64,000 bases of DNA. Source: Anisodus tanguticus (taxonomy: Eukaryota; Streptophyta; Magnoliopsida; Solanales; Solanaceae). Location of the stretch: positions 13,684,501-13,748,500 of the forward strand of contig CM067559.1 in the NCBI GenBank assembly GCA_034509755.1, read 5' to 3'. A program made the position numbers and the translations under genes. Below, in pieces: positions 12,441-24,718 of the stretch; positions within the stretch are counted from its first letter, which is position 1; each line of letters opens with the position of its first letter. The notes under the pieces are model-generated. The model worked only from the letters and a program-made list of their open reading frames with translations. It searched no databases and was not told the origin of the DNA.

Positions 12441-14058
12441 TTTCCATCTGCGAAACCTACACAAACAGGCTTACATTGTTAAATTGGCCACCTCATCCTA
12501 GAAACCAAGTCACTATCTAGGAAGTTATGAGCAGAACCATTATCCACTAGAATATTAAGTTGTCTCTATTGGCAAAACCCAGTGACTCTTAAGGTCTTGT
12601 ATCCCACTGTACCATTAAGGGCATTCATGGATATGGCACAAGTTTCCACCACTTCAGTTTCTTCAGGTAGTTTATATTCATCACTTATCACCTCTAGTTC
12701 CTTTTCATATTCTATCAAGAACAATTGTGCTTTATTTTTGCACACATGTCCAGGTAGAAAATTCTCATCACAAATATAACAAAGACGCTTAGCCTTTTTA
12801 TCACTTAACTCAGTAGGGGTCAGTCTCCTTCTCTTAGTTTTGTCCTCAAATGATCTTGCTACTGCTGAAGTATTGTTGTTCCTTACCTGAGGATAGGCAG
12901 TAGATGTAGAACTTTGTCTGGGCATTATAGTGGAATTGGGATATATGTCAGTCTTCATGGCCTTGAACTTCTTGAGATAATTATATTATTGCATCCTAGC
13001 TAGATGATATGCTTATGGTAATGAATAAGGTTTGTGAATTCTTACTGCATCACCCAACTCAGGCTTTAATCCATTAAGAAAATGCTAATGATATGATTAG
13101 GATCTAAGTTCAACCTAGTCATGGATCTATCAAACACCTCCTTAAATGCAGTTACCCCACCAATTTGTCTTAATTTCAACAAATTTGTCATTGGGTCATC
13201 ATATTCCGCTCCAAGTTGATCTGCTAAAGCTAACAAATACTCATCACATGTAGGAAAGGGAAGGTGTGGTCTACTTTTTAAATAAGCTTGATGTCATTGC
13301 AAAGCTATATCATCAAAATGGATAGCAGACACTGTCACCCTTTGATGAGGTAACACCTCATCCGGTGAGATAAAATGTTCAACCTTATATCACTAGTCCT
13401 GAAATTCATGCCCATTGAATTTGGGAAATTCCACCCTAGATAACTTAGTGAGAGCTTGGGTATTAAAAATGAAGGTAGAGAATGAGCTTGACGGTAGTAA
13501 TGGCCAGGGTTAGGTGGATAAATGGAAAGATAAGCTTGGGTGTAGGGATTTTGAGAAACTGGGGTGAAGTTCAGGAGAGTTGAAGTTGGTACAAAGGTGG
13601 AGTAAGGGTTTGAAAATGGGGGTAATTGATGGATGAAAATAGGGGCTTTGTGTAGGTGCTGAATTTGGGTTGAAAAGGGGATGAGGAGCAGGAGTTGAAC
13701 TGTGAAATTGTGGTACAGTTCCTTGCGAGATATGGATTTGGCGGTTGTTTGGATTGAATAGAGCTGGGTTTGGTTGAATTGGGGTTTAGAGGTGTAGAAC
13801 TCACTCTCAAGGGTTGAAGATCTGGGAGATTTTTGGGATTCATGCTGAAATTAGTCATTAAAGGTCTCAAAGAAATTTTTTAGATATGCCTAACAAATTG
13901 CCCGGTCCTCTCGTTAGTGAATGGAGCTCTGATGAGCTACTGTTGGTCGAAATCGGCGGCTTATCCTTCTCCTTTTATCGTCTAGAACCCATCGCAACCT
14001 TCAATTCCTTGAAGGTGTTCTCATGTACCAATTCGAGTTGATCTTGTCGTATATCCAT
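12440..14058 (-). pseudogene. Chromovirus gag and protease remnant
   Basis: The likely gag start is the ATG complementary to 14056-14058 (MDIRQDQLELVHENTFKELK). A proline- and serine-rich stretch lies at 13571-13870. The C-terminal part at 12566-12958 contains a zinc knuckle (CYICDENFLPGHVC) followed by the basic and acidic tail usual in chromovirus gag. A protease with DNGSAHNFLD (family D-S/T-G) follows at about 12520-12480. Several stops and frameshifts separate these pieces. Confidence 0.8.
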
Positions 14059-14140
14059 CTTATACAGTCGACTGAAGACTTCCTGCAGATCACCGGAGAT
14101 GGTGACTTTCCCACAGAGCTGGAAAGTGCTCTGATACCAT

Positions 14141-14432
14141 TGTTAAGCTTTATTACTAATTAAGGAAGAAAAGGGAATCTGCAGAAATAAAAGAAATAAA
14201 GTTCTCATTCATTCCGATAAACTGCCCCTAGAGTTGTGCTTACACTTCATATAGTGAACATTCTCCTAACAACCTGTGGGCCCCTCCTAACAATATAAGG
14301 GACCACTTAAGGGACTCAACAACAAAATAAAATTAAGGAAATAACAAAACTAGAGGAGTTATTCTCTAATTAGGCAAAGTAATATAACTACCACTTAACA
14401 TCTATTATTCCTTCCTTAGCATAATTATAACA
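14141..14432 (-). repeat. Chromovirus 5' LTR
   Basis: On the - strand it runs from TGTTATAATTATGC to AGCTTAACA. It is followed by the tRNA-Met type primer binding site and, on the other side, by the target duplication CCCTC at 14433-14437. Confidence 0.92.
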
Positions 14433-14437
14433 CCCTC

Positions 14438-14824
14438 GATTCCAAACATACGTGCTAGATCATGCCTTAGTTCATCAGTCTTTGTAACGAGTGACATCTA
14501 TAGTTCTTCCCACAAAGCCTCATTTTTTAACCTTCACGATTGAAAAATGATATTAAAAACATACTCTGTACATTACGGGAATGGGACATAACACGACTAT
14601 CCCATAATCTTTCAGTGTAATATTGGCAAGGTAGGTAGTAGCTGTAAGTAATTATTCTTATCAAACTATGTTTGGTAGATGTTTTAGTTAAGTAAAATGT
14701 GGGGGCAATTTCCTAATGTTTGGAGAGTATTATTTCAAAAGTATTCGGGTGAATGTTGCTCTTTTTTCCTAGTTAATATAGTTATAACAATAGTTTTGGA
14801 TTTGGTATTCGTGATGAATAACTA
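14438..14824. other. Copia A 3' LTR continuation and unassigned AT-rich DNA
   Basis: Sequence immediately after the chromovirus target duplication must be the rest of the copia A 3' LTR. Its end is not identifiable because no second LTR copy is available. No coding signal was seen. Confidence 0.4.
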
Positions 14825-15067
14825 CTCCCTCCGTCCCAATTTACTTAGTTTAACTAGACACGAAGTTTAAGAAATAAAGAGAGACTTTTGAATCTTGTGG
14901 TACTAATTTAAAGATGTATGTAATGTACTAAAATGTCTTTTGAATCTTATTGTTATAAACTTGTCATATATGATGTTTGAATTGTCAACTTACTAAATAT
15001 AGAAAGAGACATTCTTTTTGGGACATATCAAAAAAAAATAAGACATTTAAAATGAGACAGAGATAGT
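14825..15067. mobile_element. Stowaway-type MITE
   Basis: Begins CTCCCTCCGTCCCAATTTA, the classic Stowaway terminus, directly after TA. It ends with a degraded inverted copy (AAAATGAGACAGAGATAGT) followed by TA. Length about 243 bp, non-coding. Stowaway elements are short relatives of Tc1/mariner transposons that insert at TA. Confidence 0.88.
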
Positions 15068-16791
15068 TATAATTTGGTCCTACTTCCAAGAGAACTTTGA
15101 GTTATCATGTGCATTTTAGGTTGATGTTCTCTAGCAATGATGCCCCTCATCACAAATTTTTCTTTGCCATGTTCTCTTTTCTCTTGATTCTTTTTTCTCA
15201 TTAATAGTAACATATTAGTACAACAATGTGAGTACTCATGCATACTTTTCTCTGGGGATATACTATATTGCCTTTATCAAAAAAAATAGTACCTAACCGT
15301 CTCCATCTAATTCCATTTACTTCCTATTATTTGTACATCAATTCCTGTTCTTTATCTCATTGTTCAATCTTAAAATTTCAAAAATCATTACATCTCTATT
15401 AGCCGCCTCAAGCAAACATGTTATGACTTTAAATAAGCATCCAATCTATACAAAGGGCTATAACCTCATTACATGAGCTTTCTTTTAGCAATTCCTTAAT
15501 GGAACTAATGATCTAAAAGGATTTTTCTGAAAAAATCGCCAATTCATCCATCAAAGTCAAACAAAAAAAATCATAAAAGCTAACTATCTCCTTCTAATCA
15601 TTATTTTTCTTTCAATTTTTGGTCTTTCTAGAAACACCATTTTTATTTTCAAATGTCAAATAGTTTGAGATTACTAAAGCCTTGCCACCTATATAGTATG
15701 ATCCAATACATTTTTATGATCTTGTTTTAGACGATTTAAAATGCTTAATTTCATATACGTATTGGTTAATATTAAGTGTTTAAAACAACGCATAATCCTT
15801 AAGACTAGTAATAGTACAGATTGATGGGCAGAATTCAAAAATACTACTCTTGCTCTTCCAGAATTCTCATCCACGTCACCTTTCAAAAGTCAAACTAGAT
15901 CGACAATGTAAAACTCTATTCCATTTTACATAAATTTATACCTTTTTAGAAAATTCTAAAACCCACAAACATGATTATACTTTTCATTCAATCTATCATT
16001 TTGGTTTTTCGTCCGAAAATTCTAGCAATCCTAAAATTGGCTTTGAAACATAACTTAATTTGGCATTCACTAATTAAATTTCTGGAAGTAAGAGGGTATT
16101 TTTTAATGTCAATACTGAGGAAAGAAAGAAAAAAAATTATTTCTCTAAGTGCCGATTAATATTTGGGCCAAATACAGTGAATTAGCTGTCTCCATCTTAT
16201 TTTCCTTCTTTTTTTTTTTGTTTAAATTTGACGTCTCCATCTAAAATTGATTAAAGAATCACAGATTGGGTTAAGTTAATCTACAAAGCCGAAAATACCG
16301 GAACATTTCCACATGACATTAACTATATAAAAGTAAGATACTTTATAATCATACTTACGGAATAACAAACTTAGGTCACCAACTAATAGTATAAAATAAC
16401 GTAGCCTTAATTAGCTTATTTTCGTGTTTGATTAAAACTTGAGGTTTTAAGATACTTAATTGTTACTCTTTGACCATATGTAACATAATTAAATAGACAA
16501 CATTTATCACTGTATTCAGGTTATACGGTATCCTCAACCAAGTTGTCCTATTCTATGTATAATCAGTTATGTTATAGTAATATGACTTTAATATATTTAC
16601 ACTATAAACTCATTTAAAGGATATTTATAGGTAAGCATACTTAATTATGAAATCTATAATTTTGAAAATAAACAAATTATTTACTATATATATATATATA
16701 TATATTAAACTAGTCTAGAATTATATGGGTTACGTTATTCCCGTAATTGATTAATTGTATGTTTCTTTGTGGTAGATAATGTTGAAGTGCC
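15068..16791. other. AT-rich intergenic DNA
   Basis: No gene, RNA or complete transposon recognised. There are short low-complexity runs, including a (TA)n tract at about 16685-16705. The two 61-65 aa ORFs here have no recognisable features. Confidence 0.5.
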
Positions 16792-16972
16792 CAGCGGCGG
16801 AGCTAGGTGGTCTCTAGGGGTTCACCCGAACCCCCTTCGGCGAAAAAGTACCTCGTATATATAAGATTAAAATTATTTTTTATGTATATATATTGAAATC
16901 TCTTAATTTTTTTGTTTGTTTACTCTTTTATATTTTTGAATCCTTCTAGTGAAAATTTTCACTCCGCCGTTG
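16792..16972. mobile_element. hAT-type MITE with 8-bp target duplication
   Basis: A 181-bp element bounded by imperfect terminal inverted repeats, CAGCGGCGGAG at the left and CTCCGCCGTTG at the right. It is flanked by an 8-bp direct repeat, GAAGTGCC (16784-16791) and AAAGTGCC (16973-16980), one mismatch. The inner phrase GGGGTTCACCCGAACCCCC is common in this Solanaceae repeat family as I remember it. 8-bp duplications and CAG-type ends indicate the hAT superfamily. Confidence 0.85.
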
Positions 16973-17567
16973 AAAGTGCCTCATATTGATAAAGAGATGA
17001 TTGTTATGTAGTTATATCTTTATATAATTATGGACAATTAAAAATTTATCCAATAATTTGTGTGGTTAAATTGTGTCCAAGTATTCAAATAACATAGGTT
17101 GGATAATATAAAAATGAAAAAACACATTCTTATGCCTAGATACCTGGAATAACTTTTGAACAACTTATAAATTGTCTAAAACAGCCTAACCGCGCACTAC
17201 CAAAAAAACCCTTGAAATGTGCATGCCTTTTTCTAGTTTCCCGGGAATATATTCATTCATCAAAAAGGAAATTTATTGAAAAATTATATTCTTCTCATTT
17301 TTCTTCTTCTAAGTACTACTAATATTTATAAGGAAAATATTTAAAAAAAGAAATGATGTAGTAATAAAAATGAAAGAGCTGCTAAGCTTACTTCAGCTTG
17401 TGTATAATTTATCTTCGAGGAAAACACCCATGTGAATGACTGCAGCTTTTGTCTGGTCAACAACTTCCCAACTCCGACCACAATGTGGGCAACTTTTTCA
17501 TTATACTCCCTGTTTAATACATTTTTCTTATTCCTCTTTCTTGTTTAATCATCATCCTAATATTGTA

Positions 17568-17768
17568 CTCAGTCTGTCCCAATTTATATATTATAATTCA
17601 AATTTTGATTGAGAATTTAAATATAGAGGCTTAAATTATTTTAAATAAAATTTATATATTTAAAAACTATATAAAAAATTATTAAAAAATTATATAAAAA
17701 AAATCAGTAAAAGAAAACTTGATTCTCTCAAAATTTTAATTGTACCACATAAATTGAGGACGAGGGAG
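17568..17768. mobile_element. Stowaway-type MITE
   Basis: Begins CTCAGTCTGTCCCAATTTA after TA and ends TAAATTGAGGACGAGGGAG before TA. The termini are inverted copies of each other with a few mismatches. Length about 201 bp, very AT-rich, non-coding. Confidence 0.88.
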
Positions 17769-18061
17769 TACTATATATGACATGTATATATATCGTGTGG
17801 CTGTCACATTTATTTTTCAAGAAAATTAAATTGTGGTGGGGTTCTTCCTATATTGATATTTGATAACCTTGGTTGGCTAGAGGCCCACATGAGAGCTAAG
17901 AGCTAGCCCCAGAAAAACAAAAAACAAAGTTAAATACCATAATTTTAAATCTCAAAGTATGATTGTAATTATAGTAAGTACGGACTTACAGATCTTTTAT
18001 CTATTGTTTAATCACTGTCTGCTCTGAAACATTGCACGAGGGGCATTCTCTTTTCATTTTT

Positions 18062-18310
18062 TGAACTAATACTTTGGGAAGGGAAAGTCCCGAAGGTGAA
18101 ATCTCCTACATGTACCAGATGCCTCTTGGCCAGGTGGGATGTAAATTGAGAGATATGCGCGAGTGATAGCCCTGCAAGTGAGAGGACCAACGGGACACGA
18201 ACCCAGCAACAACCCTTGCAATATTTCAATAAAGACTGTCATCACACGGATTCGAATCCGCGACGTCGAAGTGAATGTACCCCAATCATCTTGCCACTTA
18301 CCAACTCGCC
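18062..18310 (-). mobile_element. Possible tRNA-derived SINE
   Basis: GC-richer island in AT-rich DNA. On the - strand it starts GGCGAGTTGGTAAGTGGC, which resembles a tRNA A box. About 40 bases later comes GGATTCGAATCC, a good B box. The far end at about 18050-18062 has an A-rich run on the - strand. A short possible target duplication (ACTAATAC near 18064 and CTAATATT near 18309) is weak. The 73- and 91-aa ORFs that overlap it are probably chance. Confidence 0.4.
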
Positions 18311-19858
18311 TAATATTACTGTAGTGTAATGTAAGTAACAAAATAGCACTATTTTATGTCTAAAAAAGTTGAATTTATGATACATCTGACGCAGCTTTTA
18401 ACATTGGTGAATCACTACTCGAGGCTGATCAAATTGATCAGAAGCAGTAAGATTCCTCCTCTTCTGCTAAAGCTCTCAGAACATGTATGTCTTACGTAAT
18501 TATATTCCTGGATTAATTTTTCATTTGTCGGTAAAGGCTTTTTTTTTGGGTGGAAGGGGAAAAAGACAAGACCCATCAATCATAATCGCCCCTTTATCTT
18601 TCCATTAGAGCAATTTCAAATGAAATGTTAAACATGATTCAGGATTCCAAATTTATGAATTCAGAAATTCAGTGAACTCCCTGATTATTTAAGTTACTGC
18701 TCAATTCAAAATTTAATAATAGTTATATATATTTAATAAATTTCTTAAAATATATATATATATAATTTAAGTCAAAATTATTGAGTTGATATTTAACCCG
18801 TATCTTTGATGGTACATCTGCCCCAGTTAGGATATTAAGCAAGTGTCATGTTGCACCCTATATTAATAGAGTAAAATGTCCTTGGTCGTAACAATTGAAA
18901 TATCTTGTATTTTCATTATGTAATGCCTCATAGCTAAGCAAGGAGAGCTACATGTATATATTTGAAGAAGTTCAATTGAATCTCATACATCTAAAAAATA
19001 AGTTACGTTGTACATGTAATAATTGTAGGTGTGAATCTTAGGTATAACGTTCTTGTACTTGAAATAGAGTGTGAATGAGAGGAGAGAACCCTGATTTAGG
19101 GTGTGGAAGAAGAAGAAGGAAACATATTGATGATGAAGAAGAAGTAATATTATGTATTCTGATTAATGAGAAATGAAGGTATATCACCCTTATATACAAT
19201 GTATACAACTTGTTTACTAAAAATAACTACCTAACTAACTTTGTGAAGTTAATAACTAACTACCCGATTAACTAATTAACAGTGTAAAAACTGTTTTATC
19301 CTTCATACTTAAGTGACTCCTTTACTACTTTTCTCAATAGTACTTTTTTCTAATTCACTTAATAGAATTTTCTCCATCACTATATTAAAAGGTATCAAGA
19401 ACAACACATAAATGGTGAAAGATGCATGTATAGATATTATTTTGAAAGGATTAATCGCGTTAAAAAGTTGGACTTAATTACAAATATTAAAACCTATCAA
19501 TATCAATCAATTCGGTCTATTGGTGTCCTGGAGTGATTCAATGCAACCACCAACTACCAAGATAATATGAAGCATCACATTGTTTCATGCATGTAAAAAT
19601 TAAAGAACCAAATAAAAACACGCTAATTGAATATATGCAGTACTATTTTCGTTTGATATATGGACCATCTGGTTAGGTAATATGTATTTTAAAGAGGAAA
19701 TATATATGTGATGGCCAATGATGAGGTATTATTACTATGATGAACATTAATATTGTACAGAAAGCTCAATAGGTAGATGTCTTAGCTATCACAAGTTTAA
19801 CAATTTAGCTGTTCGGATAACGAAAGAATGTTTGCACTGGAAAACAACAATTAATATG
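18311..19858. other. AT-rich intergenic DNA
   Basis: No gene or complete mobile element recognised. It contains homopolymer and (AT)n stretches (for example 18752-18765). Confidence 0.5.
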
Positions 19859-19876
19859 AAAAGAAAAGACTGCTAT

Positions 19877-20116
19877 AGTCCGCTTGGGCAGCTCAATTGG
19901 TTATCAAGGGGGATATTTGGAAAATGGCCAAGGATCGAATCCGTCACGGCAGTAAAGTGTGGGGGTTACTTCTTGAAATAAAGGAGGGCCCCTTGTGCGC
20001 AGCGTGGTACTGATCTAACCCTTGAAATCAATTGAGTCACCATGATTTACCTCCTTCACAGACCTGTCGGACCGGGGTGTGGGGGCTCCTGGGGTGGGAG
20101 TTCCACCTTTTTTGGA
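19877..20116 (+). mobile_element. tRNA-derived SINE with perfect 18-bp target duplication
   Basis: A 240-bp insertion flanked by an identical 18-bp repeat, AAAAGAAAAGACTGCTAT (19859-19876 and 20117-20134). The 5' head has an A-box-like GGCAGCTCAATTGGTTA and a B-box-like GGATCGAATCC, so RNA polymerase III transcription is expected for the family. The 3' half is non-tRNA (GGACCGGGGTGTGGGGGCTC) and ends in a short T run. The perfect duplication points to a relatively recent insertion by LINE machinery. Confidence 0.92.
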
Positions 20117-20134
20117 AAAAGAAAAGACTGCTAT

Positions 20135-20721
20135 CAGACGCCTATTGACAACTCTCTAATACCCTAACATATCTTTCAATTCTTCACAGGAAAAATGGTA
20201 GCCTAGAAGTTTATATGTTCTTGTGGTTCATAGTCACGGCAGACCTTCTTGAATAAATCTTAGGCAATCTAAACAATTATGATTCAATTGGTTTAGCTGG
20301 ACAAAAGATCGTGCAATCTGTCACTTTCTAATCTCATATTTCCAATTGGACAGTTAGAAAATTTATCTTTTTGCTTCACACTACTTACAAAAACTATATG
20401 TGGATTACGGCACAAGTGATATTTGTGACCCAAAATCTTACATTAGCCAAAAATTCCAATTTTCATAGACAAAAGTAAAAGAATTCGAGATAGTTGGTCT
20501 TCAATACGGCAATCTAAACAAACAAAAAATGATACTTTCTTTTAATCATTTTGCACTCAACTTGTAGTTTAGTAATTAATAAAGCATGCGTCTGGTCTGC
20601 ACCACCAAAGAGTTTTATAGGATAGTTTGATTTTTTTTATCCTTTCAAATTTGTATTTGGGATTGGGAATGAAGAATATCTTAGTATATAACGCTTTACT
20701 TCTTTATACAATTTACACGAT
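20135..20721. other. AT-rich intergenic DNA beside copia B
   Basis: No gene recognised. Just before 20722 the expected LTR terminus TGTTAAAATCGAGAC cannot be aligned, so the outer end of the copia B 3' LTR is degraded or lost here. Confidence 0.45.
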
Positions 20722-20977
20722 GGGACGAAAATTCAGGAAGACAAGAATAGTCGGATAATTCTTTATGCTTTTCCTTCATCACAATAACCTCCTTATATAG
20801 ATATAAGATCTTTCTTTCCCTAGTCTAACAAGAAAATCCTATTCTAATAAAACTACCATAATTACAATTTACCAAAAATAAAACTATTAGACTTAGAATA
20901 TGATTCTACCACAAAACTATTCAATTTAGAATTGGACACAACTGTTCTAGACCAGTGTCCTGTCCGAACTTTCAATA
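20722..20977 (-). repeat. Copia B 3' LTR, outer end degraded
   Basis: Aligns with 28573-28816 from GGGACGAAAATTCAG to TTTCAATA, with many substitutions and small indels. It is preceded on the - strand by the polypurine tract. About the last 12 bases of the LTR are not recognisable. Confidence 0.85.
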
Positions 20978-21502
20978 CCCCTCAAGTTGGAGCATGGGGT
21001 CTCGAATGCCCAACTTGCCAAGTAAATATTCATGTTGTGATTTGCCCAAAGCATTTGTAAACACATCGGACAATTTCTCATTGGTTGACACATAACTAGG
21101 AAGTATTATGCCAGATTTGAGTGCATCCTAGACAAACCATTTTAATTCACAAACTGTCATTGCCATTGAACGATATTCCGCCTCTGCTGACGAGCGAGAG
21201 ACATTGTGCTACTTCTTGGTTTTCCATGATACATGTGAATTCCTGAGGGAAATAAACTATCTTGTAAGTGATGTTTGAGTTAACGGACATCCACCCCATT
21301 CCAAATCACACCACCCGTACAACTGGAGACCACAATCTTTCCTTAACACAATGCCTTGCCCAAGGTTCTTCTTTAAGTATTTCACCACGCGAAGAGCGGC
21401 GTTCCAGTGTGTTTCTTTCGGTTGCTGCATGAATTGGGACAGAACATGCACACAATAGGACAACTCAGGTCACGTAAAACTGAGGTATATCAATCTACCG
21501 AC
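20978..21502 (-). pseudogene. Copia B RNase H remnant after the hAT
   Basis: Continues the copia pol frame on the other side of the hAT (ELSYCVHVLSQFMQQPKETHW near 21440, then LYGWCDLEWGGCPLT near 21310). Remnants of RNase H follow down to the polypurine tract at 20997. It is interrupted by stops. Confidence 0.82.
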
Positions 21503-21514
21503 TAGAGGTGGCCA

Positions 21515-21690
21515 GTGGGCTGGACTCGGGTCTGGCGGGGTCGGGGTCGTGGCGGGACGGGGAAGGGGGCGGGGTCTGGGCTGGCGGGGTCGGGTTTGGC
21601 GGGACTTGCTCCAGTCCCGTCCCGATCCCGTCAGAATCGGGGCGGGGCGGGGGCGGGTCGGGATCGGGGCGGGTTCCGGCGGGTTTTCCT
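21515..21690. repeat. G-rich subterminal block, left end of the hAT
   Basis: About 175 bp of irregular GGGG/CGGG repeats on the + strand (GGCGGGGTCGGGG-type units), with one short C-rich stretch near 21615. Such arrays in hAT ends are candidate transposase-binding sites. Several runs of four or more G could form quadruplexes. ORFs of 66-73 aa across it are composition artefacts. Confidence 0.8.
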
Positions 21691-21924
21691 TTTTTTTTTA
21701 ATAACATATGTATAAAAAAAACTCAATAAACAAAACAAGATAGTGTAATAAAAACATCTCAATGCTGTTTTTGTGCCTCTTATATTATTTAATAGACATA
21801 TGATTTTTGTAATACAAATACAATTGTCTAAAATCTAAATTGCAACTTTCTGGTGTTGTCCAAAAGTTGCAAATTACATAATAAAATTGCAATTAAAAAA
21901 ATTACATTCTCAAAAAAACCTGTT

Positions 21925-24341
21925 CTAATGGCTTGATAATTTCCTGTGGTTCTTCGGTTGGAATTGGTATTTGTTGGTCAAATTGATCCACGTCGCTTCC
22001 ACCACCTTCGGATAAGATTTCGTTGTAGTTTTCGTCTTCTTCTTCGTTGATCTCGGTTGACCGCACCTTCTCCGCTCCGCTCGTATCCAATCTCTCGAAT
22101 AATACCGCAATTTCCAAGTTTGTCTCCGGCTAATGAGTGTCTGTGGTCTCTTATTTGATATCTCGCCGCGAGAAAAAGCGCTTTCGCCACGCGTTGATGA
22201 CGCTTGAATGTTCAAAACATCTCGGGCCATCATTGAAAGTGTCGGAAAGGTCTTCTCATTCCCCCTCCGATATTTGACAAGTCTTCATGTCCATCTTCAT
22301 TGATAACTTCTTGGTACGGTACGAGAACCCCGCAAAACAAAAATATCCAACTCGCTAATTTGGTTAGTAGTAGAGGTACGACCGCACATTCTATTTACGA
22401 GGCTTTCAATACTAGCGCGCAGAAACAGCATGTCTTTTGTGAGGTTGTGTTGAAGATGAAGAAGATGGTATGGAAGCCGGTAAGTTACTAGCATTTTCTT
22501 GTTGATAAAACCTAGATATATTTTTTGCATTGGTCTTCTACGCTAGACAACACTTCTTCTTTAGTTTGTTCAATATGTGGTGGGTGATTTAGATTTTTGG
22601 GACTTGGAGGTGGTAGTACTTCTATACAATCATAAATAGTTTCAATTAGTAATTTAGTACCGTCTATTTTAATAATCGGATTTAATACAGAACCAATAAT
22701 ATAAATAGTGGGAATAGGAATAAAATATTTTTTTATTTTGATAAACATTTTTTAATAGCTGCCATATAAGGTGGTTTTTCCATATATTCACTAAGTAATA
22801 AAAATATTAGAGTTATATAAAAAAACATAGTTGAAATAGTTGGATAATATATATCGAAAAATTCTTTTGTTGCTTGAAAAAATTTCTCTGAAAATACAAT
22901 AAGTTCAGAAATTTTTACCCAATCACTATCTACAATCATATCAGCTGGATTTTGATTATGAGAGTTAAAAATAAAGTTATAGGTTTTCTATAGTCATAAG
23001 CAACAAGTAGTTGCTCGTATAAAGAATTCCACCTAGTGGATACTTCTTGTGGAATTTTTCTATAAGATAGTCCACAACCGTGACAAGTTTTTTTATATTC
23101 TTTTCTTCGTTGTACTTTATTACTTTTAAAAATAAAGTTTATAGCAATTTGTATTTTACTAAGAATGTCTTCAAAAAGTGATAGACCATCCTTTACAATT
23201 AAGTTATATATATGGCACGCGCATTTTATATGAAAATGATCTGGAAAAGATGGAGTTAAACTATTTTTTTAAATTGTAATTGCGTAATTGTTAGAAGAAG
23301 CGCTATCTAATGTAATAGTCATAATTTTATCGGTTATTCCGTAATAATGGCACACTTGATAAATATTATCTGCAATAAAAGTACCAGTGTGCCTATCATC
23401 TATATATATATATGCGCTAAGATACGTTTTTGCATAGACCATTTATAATCTATCCAATGACAAGTTACAGTTAAATAATCATGGTCGTTAGTACTACGAC
23501 CTATATCAGACGTGATAGATACTTTGCCATTAAAATGATATAATGAATAACGTAAATATTGTTGATATTCATGCGCGAATTTAAATACATCTGTCTTAAC
23601 AGTTGATCTAGGAAAACCGTTAAAAGCAAGATTATATATATCTCTAATGTAATGAATAAAACCGGGAGATGAAGGAAATGAAAAAGGTAAACCCTCCACA
23701 ACAACTAATTTTGATATTGCTTCCCTATCTCTATGTTTATTGTATTTAGGGCCTACAATTCCCCCCGTCATAGGGTTAATTTGACCCTGTACTTGGTCCG
23801 GGACAGTATCAGTATGTGAACCTTGTCTCGATGGAGCGGGCGTTTGCGCACCCGGTTTTGAACCCTGATATTGGGCATGCCTAGCTGGATAAGCACTTAC
23901 TACGTGTCTAATTAAACCCCCTGTCCCACTGTGACCTTTTCCAGTTTTAAATTTTAAAACATTTTTACAAATTTTACATATAGCTACTTGATTCTCTACG
24001 TCCCTATCAAAAAATGTCCATGCATATGATTTTAATGGTCGTTTTGTTGGACCTCGTCTCATACTAGGGGGAATAGGAGGTATTTCAGTTGAAGGTGCAC
24101 TAGTGGGTGTGTTGTCATCAACATTAGTGGGTGTATCATCTAGATCATCATCTAAATTAAAGTCTTCTTGAGTTTCAGAAAATAGCTCCTCGTCTAAATC
24201 TAATGGTATTGTAGGAAAATGTTGAGTATCAACAAAATCATCCTGTGTAGGAATAAGATGACTAGAAGAAGTATCCTTGCCCTGGTTGCCCCTACTAGAA
24301 AAAGCACCCTTACCCTTAAACATACCTCTTAATCCTTTCAT
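21925..24341 (-). pseudogene. hAT transposase (BED zinc finger, C-terminal dimerisation domain), broken
   Basis: The 313-aa N-terminal reading (24341-23400) has an acidic, proline-rich leader. A BED-type zinc finger follows, with CKICKNVLKF and a later H near residues 118-145, and then the start of the catalytic region. The frame is lost at a (TA)n tract near 23398-23412. In the next frame the catalytic region continues (RHTGTFIADNIYQ, TLDSASSNN). Further pieces follow at 23100-22733. The hAT C-terminal dimerisation domain (SESAF and DHRHSLAGD-like phrases) is spread over three frames at 22233-21902. At least three frame disruptions and several stops are visible. It resembles plant RICESLEEPER/DAYSLEEPER-type proteins by wording; that is inference. 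Confidence 0.9.
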
Positions 24342-24718
24342 TTTAATTATGATAATAAATAATTAAAGATAATAAAATTAAGTGCGCTAAATAAAATAAA
24401 CAGACAATAATAATTTAATGAAGGAACGAATGTACCAAACGCCGACGTAACGTCGACGTGTAATCGAGAGGTTGAAAATTGAAACTTTGCTCGATGGAAG
24501 ATCCTCAAGCTAGTTGCCAACTTCACTCCAAATTCCCAAATGAATAAATAAAATTGAATATTTAGTAAACAATGTAGACTTGTAGAGAGATATATTGAGA
24601 GATTAGAGAGATTGTAGGAAGATTTGTGAGAAAGATGAAGAGAAAATGAGTTATTTATAATTGGAAAATTGGGTTAAAGTGTAAATATAATAACTTATGG
24701 GTCAAAAATAAATATTAA

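Larger units (their letters stand above)
8989..14432 (-). mobile_element. Complete chromodomain Ty3/gypsy element (Reina-like)
   Basis: A 5444-bp element on the - strand with two LTRs of 292-293 bp (8989-9281 and 14141-14432) and a perfect target duplication CCCTC on both sides. On the - strand the primer binding site TGGTATCAGAGC follows the 5' LTR one base after its end (about 14128-14139), matching initiator methionine tRNA. Gag, protease, reverse transcriptase, RNase H, integrase and a C-terminal chromodomain follow in gypsy order. Short LTRs, small total size and the chromodomain suggest the Reina branch; that is inference. Many stops and a changed catalytic residue make it inactive. The two LTRs differ at many positions, so it is not a very recent insertion. 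Confidence 0.92.

Noticed and set aside
21495..21729. 66-73 aa ORFs in the left G-rich block
   Set aside because: Same composition artefact; no domain.
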